Part shown: one piece after another, positions 17,059-25,887 of the stretch
Layout of the letters: each line of letters begins with the position of its first letter
Position numbering within the stretch: the first letter of the stretch is position 1
Origin: an uncultured Desulfuromonadales bacterium
GTDB lineage: Bacteria > Desulfobacterota > Desulfuromonadia > Desulfuromonadales > Trichloromonadaceae
Direction of reading: 5' to 3'
NCBI GenBank assembly: GCA_945787285.1
Contig: CALZIC010000071.1
Coordinates: 1 to 35,778, forward strand
Length of the DNA: 35,778 bases
Made by a program: the position numbers and the translations under genes
The notes under the pieces: model-generated
The model's database searches: none
Seen by the model: only the letters and a program-made list of their open reading frames with translations
Told to the model about the DNA's origin: nothing

Positions 17059-18240
17059 TTAACCCAAGCCGGATGTGCCGACGCGCTTTGCCAGTCTCCG
17101 CACCTGCCTTTTAATTCCCGCCACCACGAAAGGCATCAACCGCCCTTTCTCCCAGAGGATGCGTGAGAAGAGCCGCGCCCTGGTGCGCGGAGTCTCTCCT
17201 TTGCGCGGGCGATCGACCAGGCGCAGGGCGTTCTTCGGGCAGGTGTCGATGCAGGCGCCGCAGCCGAGGCAGAGCCGGCCGTCCACCATGGCGGTGCGCC
17301 GATCGTTGTCGGCTTCGATGCAGCGAACGTTGCACGCTTCGAGGCACTTGCCGCAGAGGACGCAGGCTTCCGCGTCGACCTCGGCCAGGAAGGGTGCCTT
17401 GGCGATTCCGTCGTCGAAGCCTTGCTGCACTCCGGCCATCAGTTCGCAGCAGCAGGAGCAGCAGTTGCAGATGAAGGACGGCTCTTCGCGGATGTTGTCG
17501 GTGACGTGGGTCAGGTTGTAGCGGCGGGCCTCATCGAGGATGGCGAGCAACTCCCCGGTGCTCTTCTGCTTCATGAAGCCGCGCCTGACCAAAAAACGCG
17601 CTCCGCTGCCGAGAGCGATGCAGATGTTCTCCACCGGCGCCCCCTTGGCGCAGTTTTGGCCGAGGTGCTCTTTCTGGTGGCGGCAGAAGCAGAGCCCCGC
17701 TGCGCCGAAGTCGGCGGCGGCGACGATACGCCTGGCATCTTCCCAGCTCGTCACCTGCGAGCTGGCCGGGATCTTGTCTTCATAGGGGAGGGCGCGGGTC
17801 AGCTGGGTTTTAGAGCCGAAGAATTCCTCCGCCTGCCCGGGGCGCACCTCGTGCAGGTATTCGCGCATCAGCCTCGCCACCTCGGCCATCGGCAGGTCGG
17901 TCCGCTTCTTCATAAACGTGAATTCGAAGAAGCCGATCAGCCCCGGCATCAGCAGCCAGTAGGTGGCCTCGCCGCAGGGCAGGTCCATGACCAGGCCCTT
18001 CTCGGCCATGCGTTCCAGCTTGGGGAGCAGCTCGCCAGGGGCCATCCCTGTAGCGAGGGCCATCTCCTCGAGAGTCGCCTCGGCCAGGGGGAATCGCGAG
18101 GCGATGAACGCCTCCTCCTCGCTGAAGAGGAGGGAGAGGATTTCGCGCAGCTTCTGGTGATCGACCAGCCCGATGGGGTAGCGGTTGAGGCGGTCGATGA
18201 GCGGGACCAGGTGCGATTTGCCAGAAATCAAGTGACCCAT
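17059..18240 (-). CDS. Multi-cluster 4Fe-4S protein with N-terminal winged-helix-like segment
   Basis: This 393-aa protein begins with a helical, winged-helix-like part (EATLEEMALATGMAPGELLPKLERMAEKGLV, residues about 50-85). The middle has CFCRHQKEHLGQNC followed by GAPVENICIALGSGA, then a dense CNCCSCCCE cluster near 260. Two ferredoxin motifs follow: CVLCGKCLEACNVRC and CLGCGACIDTCPKNA. The tail is basic. Proteins of this build occur in sulfate- and metal-reducing bacteria; the function is unknown, possibly electron transfer coupled to sensing. ATG 18240 has AAGGAG 5 nt upstream. It sits 42 nt after the YkgJ-type gene and is probably co-transcribed with it. Confidence 0.85.
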   Translation of the reverse strand: MGHLISGKSHLVPLIDRLNRYPIGLVDHQKLREILSLLFSEEEAFIASRFPLAEATLEEMALATGMAPGELLPKLERMAEKGLVMDLPCGEATYWLLMPGLIGFFEFTFMKKRTDLPMAEVARLMREYLHEVRPGQAEEFFGSKTQLTRALPYEDKIPASSQVTSWEDARRIVAAADFGAAGLCFCRHQKEHLGQNCAKGAPVENICIALGSGARFLVRRGFMKQKSTGELLAILDEARRYNLTHVTDNIREEPSFICNCCSCCCELMAGVQQGFDDGIAKAPFLAEVDAEACVLCGKCLEACNVRCIEADNDRRTAMVDGRLCLGCGACIDTCPKNALRLVDRPRKGETPRTRARLFSRILWEKGRLMPFVVAGIKRQVRRLAKRVGTSGLG

Positions 18241-18282
18241 GGGGTCTCCTTCGCCGGTACCGGCTTGACGCCGGAATGGCCT

Positions 18283-18738
18283 TTATTGATTTTCCACCTT
18301 GGCCAGACCGGACTCGAAGTCCTGTCCCGTAGCGAAAAGTCTCCTGTTCCCTTCTGCGTGCTTAGCCCGTGGCTCTGTTGGAGCCGCGGGTTCATCATAG
18401 CCTCGGCAGCCGGTTGCTGTCGCATGCTGCCGGTGCTCCGGAAAGTTCCGGCAGTGATCCGGTTTGACGGTATCGATGCAGCAGAGATGGCCGCTGCCGT
18501 CGATGGTGTCGAGCAGCCAGGGGCAACGCTCCACATTATCGCCCGTTTCCGGATCGATCCAGAGCATATGCAGTTGATTGCCGGGGCCGAGCTCAAGGGT
18601 TTCCATCCACTCGAGCAGATCGTCACGTCCGTGTTGCTGCCAGCGCTGCAGGTCGGCATCACTGGCGCAGCCTTGATAGGCATCGACCAGGTTGAGGCAG
18701 CAATGGCCGCAGCGGCGGCATTTAAACTTGGGGTCCAT
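18283..18738 (-). CDS. YkgJ-type Cys-cluster protein
   Basis: The 151-aa reading from ATG 18738 begins MDPKFKCRRCGHCCLNL, the CxxCxxCC motif of the YkgJ/UPF0153 family of zinc- or iron-binding proteins. More Cys appear in CPWLL, CCIDTVKPDHCRNFP and the tail TGCRGY, which fits the family's metal site. An open frame continues upstream but lacks family features. The ribosome site is weak (GAGAAG). It precedes the multi-cluster Fe-S gene. Confidence 0.82.
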   Translation of the reverse strand: MDPKFKCRRCGHCCLNLVDAYQGCASDADLQRWQQHGRDDLLEWMETLELGPGNQLHMLWIDPETGDNVERCPWLLDTIDGSGHLCCIDTVKPDHCRNFPEHRQHATATGCRGYDEPAAPTEPRAKHAEGNRRLFATGQDFESGLAKVENQ

Positions 18739-18878
18739 TCGATTTCTTCTCGGTAAAGGGGATTCAATCTGCAAGTGTACCACGGAGTTTTGCAGTGAAA
18801 AGCTACATGGAGTGTTTGGCCGCCTGGACAAGTTGAAAGCCACTCCGAAGTGCCATGCTCCAGACAGTTGAATTAAGG

Positions 18879-18906
18879 AAAAAGGGCGGCCATTCGGCCG
18901 CCCTTT
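18879..18906 (-). terminator. Intrinsic terminator of dapL (end of the dap genes)
   Basis: Stem AAAGGGCGGCC (18881-18891) / GGCCGCCCTTT (18896-18906), ATTC loop, and an A5 run at 18879-18883 that reads as U-tract on the minus strand, 23 nt past the dapL stop. Confidence 0.9.
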
Positions 18907-18929
18907 GGTGTCACGGTGGAAGGTGAAAC

Positions 18930-20165
18930 TTACTTGCCCCACTTCTCGCGAATCCGCGCCACGGCGGTTTCGACATTCTCCCGGTCGCCGAAGGCGCTGA
19001 GGCGGAAGTAGCCTTCGCCGCTGGGGCCGAACCCGCTGCCGGGGGTGCCGACGACAAAGCACTCGTTGAGCAGCTTGTCGAAGAAGTCCCAGCTGCTCAT
19101 CCCCTCGGGGGTTTTCAGCCAGATGTAGGGGGCGTTGACCCCGCCGTAGCAGTCGATGCCGGCGGCGGTGAGTCCCTCGCGGATGATGCGGGCGTTCTCC
19201 ATGTAGTAGTCGATGACTTCCTTGACCTGGGCCCAGCCCTCTTCGGAGTAGACGGCCTGGGCGGCCTTCTGCACCGGGTAGGAGACGCCGTTGAACTTGG
19301 TGCTCTGGCGGCGGTTCCACAGCTTGTTGAGAGCGACTTTCTCACCGTTTTTGGTGGTGGCCATCAGCTCTTCGGGAACCACGGTCAGGCCGCAGCGGAC
19401 CCCGGTGAAGCCGGCGGTTTTGGAGAACGAGCGGAATTCGATGGCGCATTCTCTGGCGCCCTCGATTTCGTAGATGGAGTGGGGGATGCCCGGCTCGGTG
19501 ATGAACGCCTCGTAGGCGGCGTCGAAGAAGATAACCGCGTCGTTGGACAGGGCGTAGTCGACCCAGGCCTTGAGCTGCTCTTTGGTGGCGACGGTGCCGG
19601 TGGGGTTGTTGGGGAAGCAGAGGTAGATGATATCGACCTTCTCTTCCGGAAACGCGGGAGCGAAGTTGTTCTCGGCGGTGTAGGGCATGTAGACGATGTT
19701 TTCGTAGTAGCCCTTCTCGTCGGCCTCGCCGGTGCGCCCGACCATGACGTTGGTATCGTTGTAGACCGGGTAGACCGGGTCGCCGATAGCCACCTTGTTC
19801 GACAGGTCGAAGATGTCGAGAATGTTGGCGCAGTCGCACTTGGAGCCGTCGGAGATGAACATCTCGGAGGTCTTCAGTTCAACGCCGAGAGGCTTGTAGG
19901 CTTTGTCGATGATGGTGTCGATCAACCAGCTGTAGCCCTGCTCGGGGCCGTAGCCGTGAAAGCTTTCTCCCTTGGCCATGTCGTCGACGCCTTCGTGAAA
20001 GGCCTTGAGAACGGCGGGAACGAGGGGGCGGGTGACATCACCGATGCCGAGGCGGATAACCTTGGCGTCGGGGTTGGCGGTGGTGAATTCGGAGACCCGG
20101 CGGCTGATCTCGGGGAAGAGGTAGCCAGCCTTGAGCTTGAGGTAGTTATCGTTCAAACGAGCCAT
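18930..20165 (-). CDS. dapL: LL-diaminopimelate aminotransferase
   Basis: DapL converts tetrahydrodipicolinate directly to LL-diaminopimelate with glutamate, bypassing DapD/C/E. The 411-aa fold-type I PLP enzyme shows [36 protein letters not shown] and [15 protein letters not shown] with the PLP lysine at about K249. These motifs are specific to DapL, and the length is normal. ATG 20165 has AGGAG 8 nt upstream. It is the last gene of the dapA-dapB-entericidin-dapL run, ahead of a good terminator. Confidence 0.97.
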   Translation of the reverse strand: MARLNDNYLKLKAGYLFPEISRRVSEFTTANPDAKVIRLGIGDVTRPLVPAVLKAFHEGVDDMAKGESFHGYGPEQGYSWLIDTIIDKAYKPLGVELKTSEMFISDGSKCDCANILDIFDLSNKVAIGDPVYPVYNDTNVMVGRTGEADEKGYYENIVYMPYTAENNFAPAFPEEKVDIIYLCFPNNPTGTVATKEQLKAWVDYALSNDAVIFFDAAYEAFITEPGIPHSIYEIEGARECAIEFRSFSKTAGFTGVRCGLTVVPEELMATTKNGEKVALNKLWNRRQSTKFNGVSYPVQKAAQAVYSEEGWAQVKEVIDYYMENARIIREGLTAAGIDCYGGVNAPYIWLKTPEGMSSWDFFDKLLNECFVVGTPGSGFGPSGEGYFRLSAFGDRENVETAVARIREKWGK

Positions 20166-20206
20166 GCAATATACTCCTGACGGGATGATTAAGGGTGAAA
20201 TAGGCT

Positions 20207-20359
20207 TTATGGTTGTTTTCGGACCTGGCTGGCCTTTGTCGCTTTATGTTCGATCCAGTTGCCGGCCGTCTGCATATCGCGGCCGAAGCCGTTCATGGTT
20301 TCGCAGCCTGCCAGAGTCAAAACCGCAACGATCAGCGCTGCTGCCATCAGTCGTTTCAT
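20207..20359 (-). CDS. Entericidin-like small lipoprotein
   Basis: This 50-aa frame is too short for standard ORF filters. It reads [30 protein letters not shown] and on to a TAA. It has a lipoprotein signal with lipobox LAGC (Cys 19) followed by the [18 protein letters not shown] block, which matches the entericidin A/B family. The product would be a tiny lipid-anchored envelope protein; in E. coli such peptides act as a cell-lysis toxin/antidote pair, but most bacterial homologues are uncharacterised. It lies between dapB and dapL in the same direction. The ribosome site is weak (AAGAG). Confidence 0.8.
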   Translation of the reverse strand: MKRLMAAALIVAVLTLAGCETMNGFGRDMQTAGNWIEHKATKASQVRKQP

Positions 20360-20379
20360 TTCAGCACTCTTGGGTTAGA

Positions 20380-21183
20380 TCAGTTCAGACCCAGCACATC
20401 CTGCATATCGTACATGCCGGGCTTTTTGCCTGCCAGCCAGCCGGCGGCACGGACGGCGCCGCGGGCGAACATGTCGCGGCTCATAGCGCGGTGGCTGATC
20501 TCGATGCGCTCGCCCATGCCAATGAAGTAGACGGTGTGCTCGCCGACAATGTCGCCGCCGCGCACGGTCTGCATGCCGATCTCTTCCTTGCTGCGCTCGC
20601 CGCACATTCCCTCGCGGTGGTAGTTGGCGACCTGGTTGTAGTCGCGGCCAAGGGCCTCGGCCACCACCTCGCCCATGCGCACCGCGGTGCCGGAGGGGGA
20701 GTCCTTCTTCTTGTTGTGGTGCAGCTCGACGATCTCGACGTCGAAGCCGTCGCCGAGAATTTTTGCCGTTTCTTTGAGGAGCTTGAAGCAGGCGTTGACT
20801 CCGACGCTCATGTTGGGGGCGAGAACGACCGGGATCTTCGCGGCCAATGTTTCGGCTTCGGCGCGTTGCTCGGGGGTGAAGCCGGTCGAGCCGATGACGA
20901 TCATCTTGCCGAGGTCGGCGCAGACCGCCATGTTCTGCAGGGTGACGTCGGGAAAGGTGAAGTCGATGAGGACCTCGGCGGTTTCCATGGCAGCGGCCAG
21001 GTCGCCGCAGATGCGCACGCCGAGTTCGCCGCAGCCGGCGATAAGCCCGGCATCCTGGCCGATCATGTCGTGACCGGTCCGTTCGCAGGCTCCGGCCAAC
21101 TCCATCCCCTCGGCTTCGTGAATGGCGGTGATGATGCGCCCGCCCATGCGTCCGGCGGCACCGGTAACGGCAATTTTGATCAT
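20380..21183 (-). CDS. dapB: 4-hydroxy-tetrahydrodipicolinate reductase
   Basis: DapB reduces the DapA product to tetrahydrodipicolinate with NAD(P)H. The 267-aa protein has the N-terminal Rossmann motif VTGAAGRMG, the substrate-domain ELHHNKKKDSPSGTA and EHTVYFIGMGERIEISHRA; the length is normal. ATG 21183 (MIKIAVTG) is chosen over an upstream start at 21213 because AAGGA lies 7 nt before it. It is 130 nt from dapA, with a repeat-type hairpin in the gap. Confidence 0.97.
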   Translation of the reverse strand: MIKIAVTGAAGRMGGRIITAIHEAEGMELAGACERTGHDMIGQDAGLIAGCGELGVRICGDLAAAMETAEVLIDFTFPDVTLQNMAVCADLGKMIVIGSTGFTPEQRAEAETLAAKIPVVLAPNMSVGVNACFKLLKETAKILGDGFDVEIVELHHNKKKDSPSGTAVRMGEVVAEALGRDYNQVANYHREGMCGERSKEEIGMQTVRGGDIVGEHTVYFIGMGERIEISHRAMSRDMFARGAVRAAGWLAGKKPGMYDMQDVLGLN

Positions 21184-21223
21184 TGCTTTTTCCTTGTAAT
21201 AAAAATTAACCACCCGTTCGCTT

Positions 21224-21306
21224 CGCTCACTAGAGGCACAGAGTCACAGAGAAAACCTCTTTAACGAAAAAATAGGGGGTAAAACTCGGTGTCTCTGTGG
21301 TGAGCG
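21224..21306. repeat. Inverted-repeat element in the dapA-dapB gap
   Basis: CGCTCAC (21224-21230) pairs with GTGAGCG (21300-21306) and CACAGAG (21237-21243) with CTCTGTG (21293-21299), giving a bulged hairpin. The CACAGAG/TCACAGA text resembles dispersed heptamer-type intergenic repeats of this lineage. Confidence 0.6.
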
Positions 21307-21313
21307 ATCCGGT

Positions 21314-22189
21314 TTAAATCAAACCGTAGCCCTGCATCACCTGCTTGAGTTGCTCCAGGTTGGCGGGCTGCATCCCTACCAGCGGCAGGCGGATGTTGGC
21401 TTCACACAGGCCCATCAGGGAGGCGGCGGTTTTGACCGGCACCGGGTTTGAATCGATGAACATGGCCTTGTGGAGGGCGAGCATCTTCAAGTGCATCTGG
21501 CGGGCTTCTTCCCAGCGACCTTCCTGAATCGCTACGACCATCGCCTTGACCTCTTTGGGCATGATGTTGGCGCTTACAGAGATAATCCCCTTGGCACCGA
21601 CGGCCATCAGCGGAAGGGTGAGAAAGTCGTCCCCGGAGAGGATGTCGATCTTGTCGCCTGCCTTGGCGAGAATCTCGCCGGACTGGGTCACGTCGCCCGA
21701 GGCTTCTTTGATGGCCACCACGTTGGAGAATTCGGCCAGGCGGATGGTGGTGGCGGCGGTCATGTTCATGCCGGTGCGCCCGGGAACGTTGTAGAGGACC
21801 TGGGGAATGTTGACCGCTTCGGCAATCGCCTTGTAATGCTGGTAAAGCCCTTCCTGGGAAGGCTTGTTGTAGTAAGGGGAGACCAGAAGAACCCCGTCGG
21901 CGCCCATTTGCTTGGCATGCTGGGAGAGTTCGATGGCTTCGGCGGTGCTGTTGGATCCGGTGCCGGCAATGACCGGGACGCGCTTGGCTACCTGGTCGAT
22001 GCAGACCTTGATGACATGGTCGTGTTCTTTGTAGTCAAGGGTGGCCGATTCGCCGGTGGTCCCGCAGGGGACGATGACATCGGTGCCGTTTTCGATCTGG
22101 AATTCAATCAGCTGGCGGTACTTTTCCTCATCGAATCTCCCCTCGTTGTCGAAAGGGGTGATGATAGCGACCATGGATCCTTTGAACAT
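21314..22189 (-). CDS. dapA: 4-hydroxy-tetrahydrodipicolinate synthase
   Basis: DapA condenses pyruvate with aspartate semialdehyde, the first committed step of lysine/diaminopimelate synthesis. The 291-aa TIM barrel has the GTTGES motif near 43-48, catalytic Y133 (VLYNVPGRTG) and Schiff-base K161 (VAIKEASGD), all normally spaced. ATG 22189 has GGAGG 7 nt upstream. No lysine riboswitch was recognised in the gap before it. In related genomes I would expect lysA next to it; here the gap holds a MITE-like element instead. Confidence 0.97.
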   Translation of the reverse strand: MFKGSMVAIITPFDNEGRFDEEKYRQLIEFQIENGTDVIVPCGTTGESATLDYKEHDHVIKVCIDQVAKRVPVIAGTGSNSTAEAIELSQHAKQMGADGVLLVSPYYNKPSQEGLYQHYKAIAEAVNIPQVLYNVPGRTGMNMTAATTIRLAEFSNVVAIKEASGDVTQSGEILAKAGDKIDILSGDDFLTLPLMAVGAKGIISVSANIMPKEVKAMVVAIQEGRWEEARQMHLKMLALHKAMFIDSNPVPVKTAASLMGLCEANIRLPLVGMQPANLEQLKQVMQGYGLI

Positions 22190-22274
22190 TTTGTATCCTC
22201 CAGAAAATGAGAACGTGAAGCCTTGGATATTCCCCGTATCAAATTTATTGTGAATTTGTAACCGTTAGCATTAA

Positions 22275-22436
22275 CCTGAATCCGTGAGTTCTGACCGGGC
22301 AATAGCGCAAGTCATTGACCTGTCTAAGCGTTCAAAAAATCGCCGACGAACCTATGGGTGCGCCTCAGATTTTTCTAAACACTTATTCAGGCCAAGCAAT
22401 TACACTCTTTTCCCGCCCCAAACTCACGGAGTCAGG
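22275..22436 (-). repeat. MITE-like element, copy A (162 bp)
   Basis: Terminal arms CCTGAATCCGTGAGTT (22275-22290) and AACTCACGGAGTCAGG (22421-22436) are complementary but for one base. The inner 109 bases (22301-22409, read in reverse complement) align gap-free to 33671-33779 with about 13 differences (88 % by hand count). Flanking ATTAA/ATTGA may be an imperfect target duplication. No coding capacity. It occupies most of the 330-bp dapA-lipoprotein gap; the rest shows nothing. Confidence 0.8.
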
Positions 22437-22520
22437 ATTGAAAATCACGGGTTCGGGCAGGGCCGAAAATCGAGATAAACGGTATACCTAGCATACCTTT
22501 GGGGCAAAGTCAAAGTACCT

Positions 22521-23303
22521 TTATCGCCCTTCCTGGGGCATTGCTTCGGCCATATCGGCAGCAGCGCTCTCGAGGATTATATCGTCAATTTTGACCACAG
22601 TTCGTACCGTGTAGCTGTAGCTTTCGCCGTTTTTAAGATTGAAATCGTCATAATTTGTTTCGGTGACAATTTTCGAGTTGACCGGCAGGGGCAGGAAGGG
22701 GCTTCCGGCATGGCGGCGGTAGATGTTGTAGCCGACAAACTGCATCATCGGCGGAATGTCCGCGGGAGACCATGAAAGGCGCACCAACCGGTCAAGGCCT
22801 TCGGCAGAGAGGGCCGACGGTGTCTGTGGCGGAACGAAGAATGCTTTGCGGATAGTGGCCGGGGCCCCGTCGCGCCCTTTGCGGGTAAAGGGGATGACTT
22901 TGTACTGGTAGCCGGAGTCGTATTCGAGACCGCCGTCCCAGATGAAAAAGCGGTCGTCGATGCGGCCGGCGTTGCGCAGGTAATCGACGTCGACCTCTCG
23001 CAGCAGTTCCGAGGTGTCGCGGCATTCCGGGCAGTCCTGGGCCAGGTTGTACTTCATCTTATAGATTTTGAACCCCTGCAGGTCGGTCATGGGAGAGCCG
23101 TCCTGGTTGAATTCGGGGGTGTCCCAGGCGAGCTGAAAGCGGTCTCCCTGCTGCAGGGCCGTCAGCCGGGCAGTCTGGGCGGGGAGGGGTTTCTCCAGCG
23201 GCTTGACCGGCCCCTTGTGGCCACATCCGCCGGCCAGGGCCAGGCCGAGGATAAGCAGCAGCGGCCACAGAGGTTGCCGCCTGATCGAAAGTGCTCGTTT
23301 CAT
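22521..23303 (-). CDS. Lipoprotein with fibronectin-III-like repeats
   Basis: The 260-aa precursor has a lipoprotein signal (RRQPLWPLLLILGLALAGGC) with the lipobox Cys near residue 26, followed by GHKGPVKPLEKPLP. Two fibronectin-type-III-like segments follow (about 40-140 and 150-250), with FQLAWDTPEF...GFKIYKMKY and VRLSWSPADI...GYNIYRRHAG. CPEC in the first may bind metal or form a disulfide. ATG 23303 is chosen over the longer frame to 23354 on family sense, with AAGG upstream. Similar lipoproteins accompany argH in relatives, as I recall; the role is unknown. Confidence 0.82.
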   Translation of the reverse strand: MKRALSIRRQPLWPLLLILGLALAGGCGHKGPVKPLEKPLPAQTARLTALQQGDRFQLAWDTPEFNQDGSPMTDLQGFKIYKMKYNLAQDCPECRDTSELLREVDVDYLRNAGRIDDRFFIWDGGLEYDSGYQYKVIPFTRKGRDGAPATIRKAFFVPPQTPSALSAEGLDRLVRLSWSPADIPPMMQFVGYNIYRRHAGSPFLPLPVNSKIVTETNYDDFNLKNGESYSYTVRTVVKIDDIILESAAADMAEAMPQEGR

Positions 23304-23344
23304 GGTATATGCCTTGGGGATCCACCCCTCCGAGAAGGGGGGAC

Positions 23345-23370
23345 GACGGGGCAACAGCTGCTGCCCCGTC
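23345..23370 (-). promoter_or_regulatory. Hairpin between argH and the lipoprotein gene
   Basis: GACGGGGCA (23345-23353) pairs with TGCCCCGTC (23362-23370), 8-nt loop, no U-tract. Possible processing or attenuation site. Confidence 0.4.
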
Positions 23371-23396
23371 GCTGCCTTGGTTGCGGAAAAAAGACG

Positions 23397-24755
23397 TTAT
23401 TTCTCTTTGCGGGCCCGGGCGATCTCCCGTTCCACCGCCTCGCGGGCGGTGCCGCCTGTAGCGCGGCGGGCGTTGACCGAGGCGTCGAGGGTGACGTAGT
23501 CGTAGATGTCCTCGTCGATGAGATCGGAAAATTCCTTGAATTCGTCGATGCTCAGCTCGGGGATGTCTTTATTGTTCTCGATGCAGTATCGCACCGTCTT
23601 GCCGACGACCTCGTGGGCCTGGCGGAAGGGGAGTCCCTTGCGCACCACGTAGTCGGCCACGTCGGTGGCGGTGGAGAAGCCGCGGGCGGCGGCCACCCGC
23701 ATGTTCTCGGCGCGTACCTTCATCTCGGCGATCATCTCGGCGAAGATCTTCAGCGAGCCCTTGACCGTATCGATGGTGTCGAAGAGGGGTTCTTTGTCTT
23801 CCTGCATATCCTTGTTGTAGGCCAGCGGCAGGGCCTTCATCAGGGTCAGCAGCGAGATCAGGTTGCCGTAGACCCGCCCGGTCTTGCCGCGGACCAGTTC
23901 GGGGACGTCGGGGTTCTTTTTCTGCGGCATGATCGAGCTTCCGGTGCAGAAGGCGTCGGTCAGCTCGACGAAGTCGAAGTCGGCGGAGGACCAGAGGATC
24001 AGCTCCTCGGAGAGGCGCGAGAGGTGCATCATGAGAATGCTCGAGGCGGCGCAGAACTCGAGGGCGAAGTCGCGGTCGGAGACCGAGTCGAGGCTGTTGC
24101 GGGTCACCCCGTCGAAGCCGAGCTGCTCGGCGACGAATTCCCGGTCGATGGGAAAGGTGGTGCCGGCCAGCGCTCCGGCGCCCAGCGGCATCACGTTGAG
24201 GCGCTTGAGGACATCGGCCATGCGGCCGGCATCGCGCTTGACCATCTCGTAGTAGGCCAGCATGTGGTGCGAGAAGAGGACCGGCTGGGCGGTCTGCAGG
24301 TGGGTGTAGCCGGGCATGATGACGCTGAGGTTCCCCTCGGCCTGGCTCAGCAGGGCCTCCTGCAGCTTGTCAAGGTAGCCAAGAATCTCTTTCAGCTCGT
24401 CGCGCAGGTAGAGGCGCACGTCGAGGGCCACCTGGTCGTTTCGGGAGCGGGCGGTGTGCAGCTTGCCGCCGACGGCGCCGATCCGTTCGATCAGCCGGGC
24501 CTCGATATTCATGTGGATGTCTTCGAGGGAGACCGAATATTCGAAGTTGCCGCCCTCGATGTCGGCGAGAATCGCCTCCAGGCCCTCGACGATGGTGTCG
24601 GCCTCGTCACCGGCGATAATCCCCTGTTTTGCCAGCATCCGGGCATGGGCCTTGGACCCCTGGATGTCGTAGCTGTACATGCGCTTGTCGAAATCGATCG
24701 ATGCGGTGAATTCTTCAACGAATTTGTCGGTCGGCTGGGTAAAGCGCCCGGCCCA
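23397..24755 (-). CDS. argH: Argininosuccinate lyase, 5' end lacking a start codon
   Basis: ArgH splits argininosuccinate into arginine and fumarate. The fumarase-family signature [12 protein letters not shown] is intact, with [13 protein letters not shown] and [12 protein letters not shown]; the product from W(24755) on has about 452 residues. The conserved N-terminal block [16 protein letters not shown] is present in frame from 24755, but between it and the in-frame TGA at 24813-24815 there is no ATG, GTG, TTG or CTG. The first usable ATG is 24680, which would drop 25 conserved residues. The block overlaps, in another frame, the 3' end of the nitrilase-like gene. A deletion that removed the first few codons, or a base-call error in the G-rich run near 24757-24770, would explain this. 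Confidence 0.88.
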   Translation of the reverse strand, partial: WAGRFTQPTDKFVEEFTASIDFDKRMYSYDIQGSKAHARMLAKQGIIAGDEADTIVEGLEAILADIEGGNFEYSVSLEDIHMNIEARLIERIGAVGGKLHTARSRNDQVALDVRLYLRDELKEILGYLDKLQEALLSQAEGNLSVIMPGYTHLQTAQPVLFSHHMLAYYEMVKRDAGRMADVLKRLNVMPLGAGALAGTTFPIDREFVAEQLGFDGVTRNSLDSVSDRDFALEFCAASSILMMHLSRLSEELILWSSADFDFVELTDAFCTGSSIMPQKKNPDVPELVRGKTGRVYGNLISLLTLMKALPLAYNKDMQEDKEPLFDTIDTVKGSLKIFAEMIAEMKVRAENMRVAAARGFSTATDVADYVVRKGLPFRQAHEVVGKTVRYCIENNKDIPELSIDEFKEFSDLIDEDIYDYVTLDASVNARRATGGTAREAVEREIARARKEK

Positions 24756-25878
24756 CCTCCCCCTCGACCAGGCTCCAGCTCTTCCCGTCCGGGCGATAGA
24801 TACCGTGAATCTTCAGCGGCACCCGCGTGGTGCGGGGGTCGAGCTCGTGGAATAGAGGGAGGTTGAAATAGTAGAGCCGGGTCTTGCTGCCGAAGCGCAG
24901 GCGGCAGACCGGCAGTCCGTCGAAATCGTCGCTGGCGAATTCGGAATACTTGACCGGCCCGATTTTATGGCTCTTGTGAATAATCACCGAAGAGTAGCCG
25001 AAGGTTCCCCCTTCGCCCCCTTTGACGCCGGTGCTCTCATCCGAAGCGTTGCAGAACACGGTAATGGTGTCGCGTACCCCGGGGGTGCAGGCCAGGTATT
25101 CGCCGTAAAAGCCGTTGATCACATCGCGAAACGCCTTGTGCTCCGGTTTCGGGTTGCACTTCAGGACCAGCAGCAGGTCGAGATGCTGGCGGGTTTCGAA
25201 GAAGAGCTGGTCGGCCTTTTCGATGATGGCGCTGATGTTCGACTGGTAGAGGTCGCGGTAGACGTAGTCGATGCAGATCACCGACAGGAAGTTGAAGCAG
25301 TAGGGCTGGCAGCGGAAGAGGGGGAAGATTTTTCCCCGGTAGAGGTCGTGGGCGCTGTCGAGACTCTCTTCGCCGACGAAGGGGTGGCTCTTGGCCTGCA
25401 GAAAGACCCGCAGCCGTCCGCCGGACTCCTTGATGGCGGTAACGCTCCAGTTGACCGGCAGCTCCGCGATGTCGCCGGAGTCGAGGTCTTTATCGACAGC
25501 CGCCAGGGCCTCGGCATTGTCGTTGCGGTAGCGATACAGAATCTGGCGGTACTCGGCCAGCTGGATATGTTCGAGGCCGAACATGATGATGGAATTGGGC
25601 CGCAGGCGTTCATCGATGATCTGCAGGGCTTCGTCGAGCCGAGCGGCCGGTACCGAGGTCTCGGGGAAGACCAGGAAGTGGCATTTTTTCAGATTGCCCT
25701 TGCCTTCGGCAATCAGTTCGAGAACGGAGCGAATCTGCTGCCATTTCTGCTCGGGGTCGGCCAGGCGGCAGACGTAATCCGACACGCCCAGTCGGTTGGG
25801 TATCTGGCAGATCATGCAGTGCAGATGGTGACCGAGGGGGAGGTCGATATGCACCTGTTTTTCGACGATGTCAAACAT
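24715..25878 (-). CDS. Nitrilase-like (C-N hydrolase) protein, unusual member
   Basis: This 387-aa protein has the nitrilase triad in plausible places: E73 in [11 protein letters not shown]163 in LQAKSHPF and C202 in [10 protein letters not shown]. This suggests an amide or nitrile hydrolase, though overall similarity to named branches (omega-amidase, N-carbamoylputrescine amidase) is low by eye. The last 11-12 residues ([12 protein letters not shown]) are an out-of-frame reading of the argH start, so the true C-terminus may have been altered. ATG 25878 has AAAGG upstream. It lies 9 nt after the NUDIX gene, and both sit between argG and argH. Confidence 0.75.
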   Translation of the reverse strand: MFDIVEKQVHIDLPLGHHLHCMICQIPNRLGVSDYVCRLADPEQKWQQIRSVLELIAEGKGNLKKCHFLVFPETSVPAARLDEALQIIDERLRPNSIIMFGLEHIQLAEYRQILYRYRNDNAEALAAVDKDLDSGDIAELPVNWSVTAIKESGGRLRVFLQAKSHPFVGEESLDSAHDLYRGKIFPLFRCQPYCFNFLSVICIDYVYRDLYQSNISAIIEKADQLFFETRQHLDLLLVLKCNPKPEHKAFRDVINGFYGEYLACTPGVRDTITVFCNASDESTGVKGGEGGTFGYSSVIIHKSHKIGPVKYSEFASDDFDGLPVCRLRFGSKTRLYYFNLPLFHELDPRTTRVPLKIHGIYRPDGKSWSLVEGEVGRALYPADRQIR

Positions 25879-25887
25879 GTCGGGCCT

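Noticed and set aside
22190-22520. Lysine riboswitch or lysA remnant upstream of dapA
   Set aside because: No lysine-riboswitch core was recognised and no frame gives LysA motifs; the segment matches the MITE copy near 33.7 kb.
23217-24866. 549-codon open frame on the plus strand opposite argH
   Set aside because: Shadow of argH; composition (His, Gly, Val, Asp) reflects codon bias on the other strand.
24715-25878. Nitrilase-like protein as part of a defence island
   Set aside because: No reverse transcriptase, nuclease or other defence gene nearby; the neighbours are biosynthetic.
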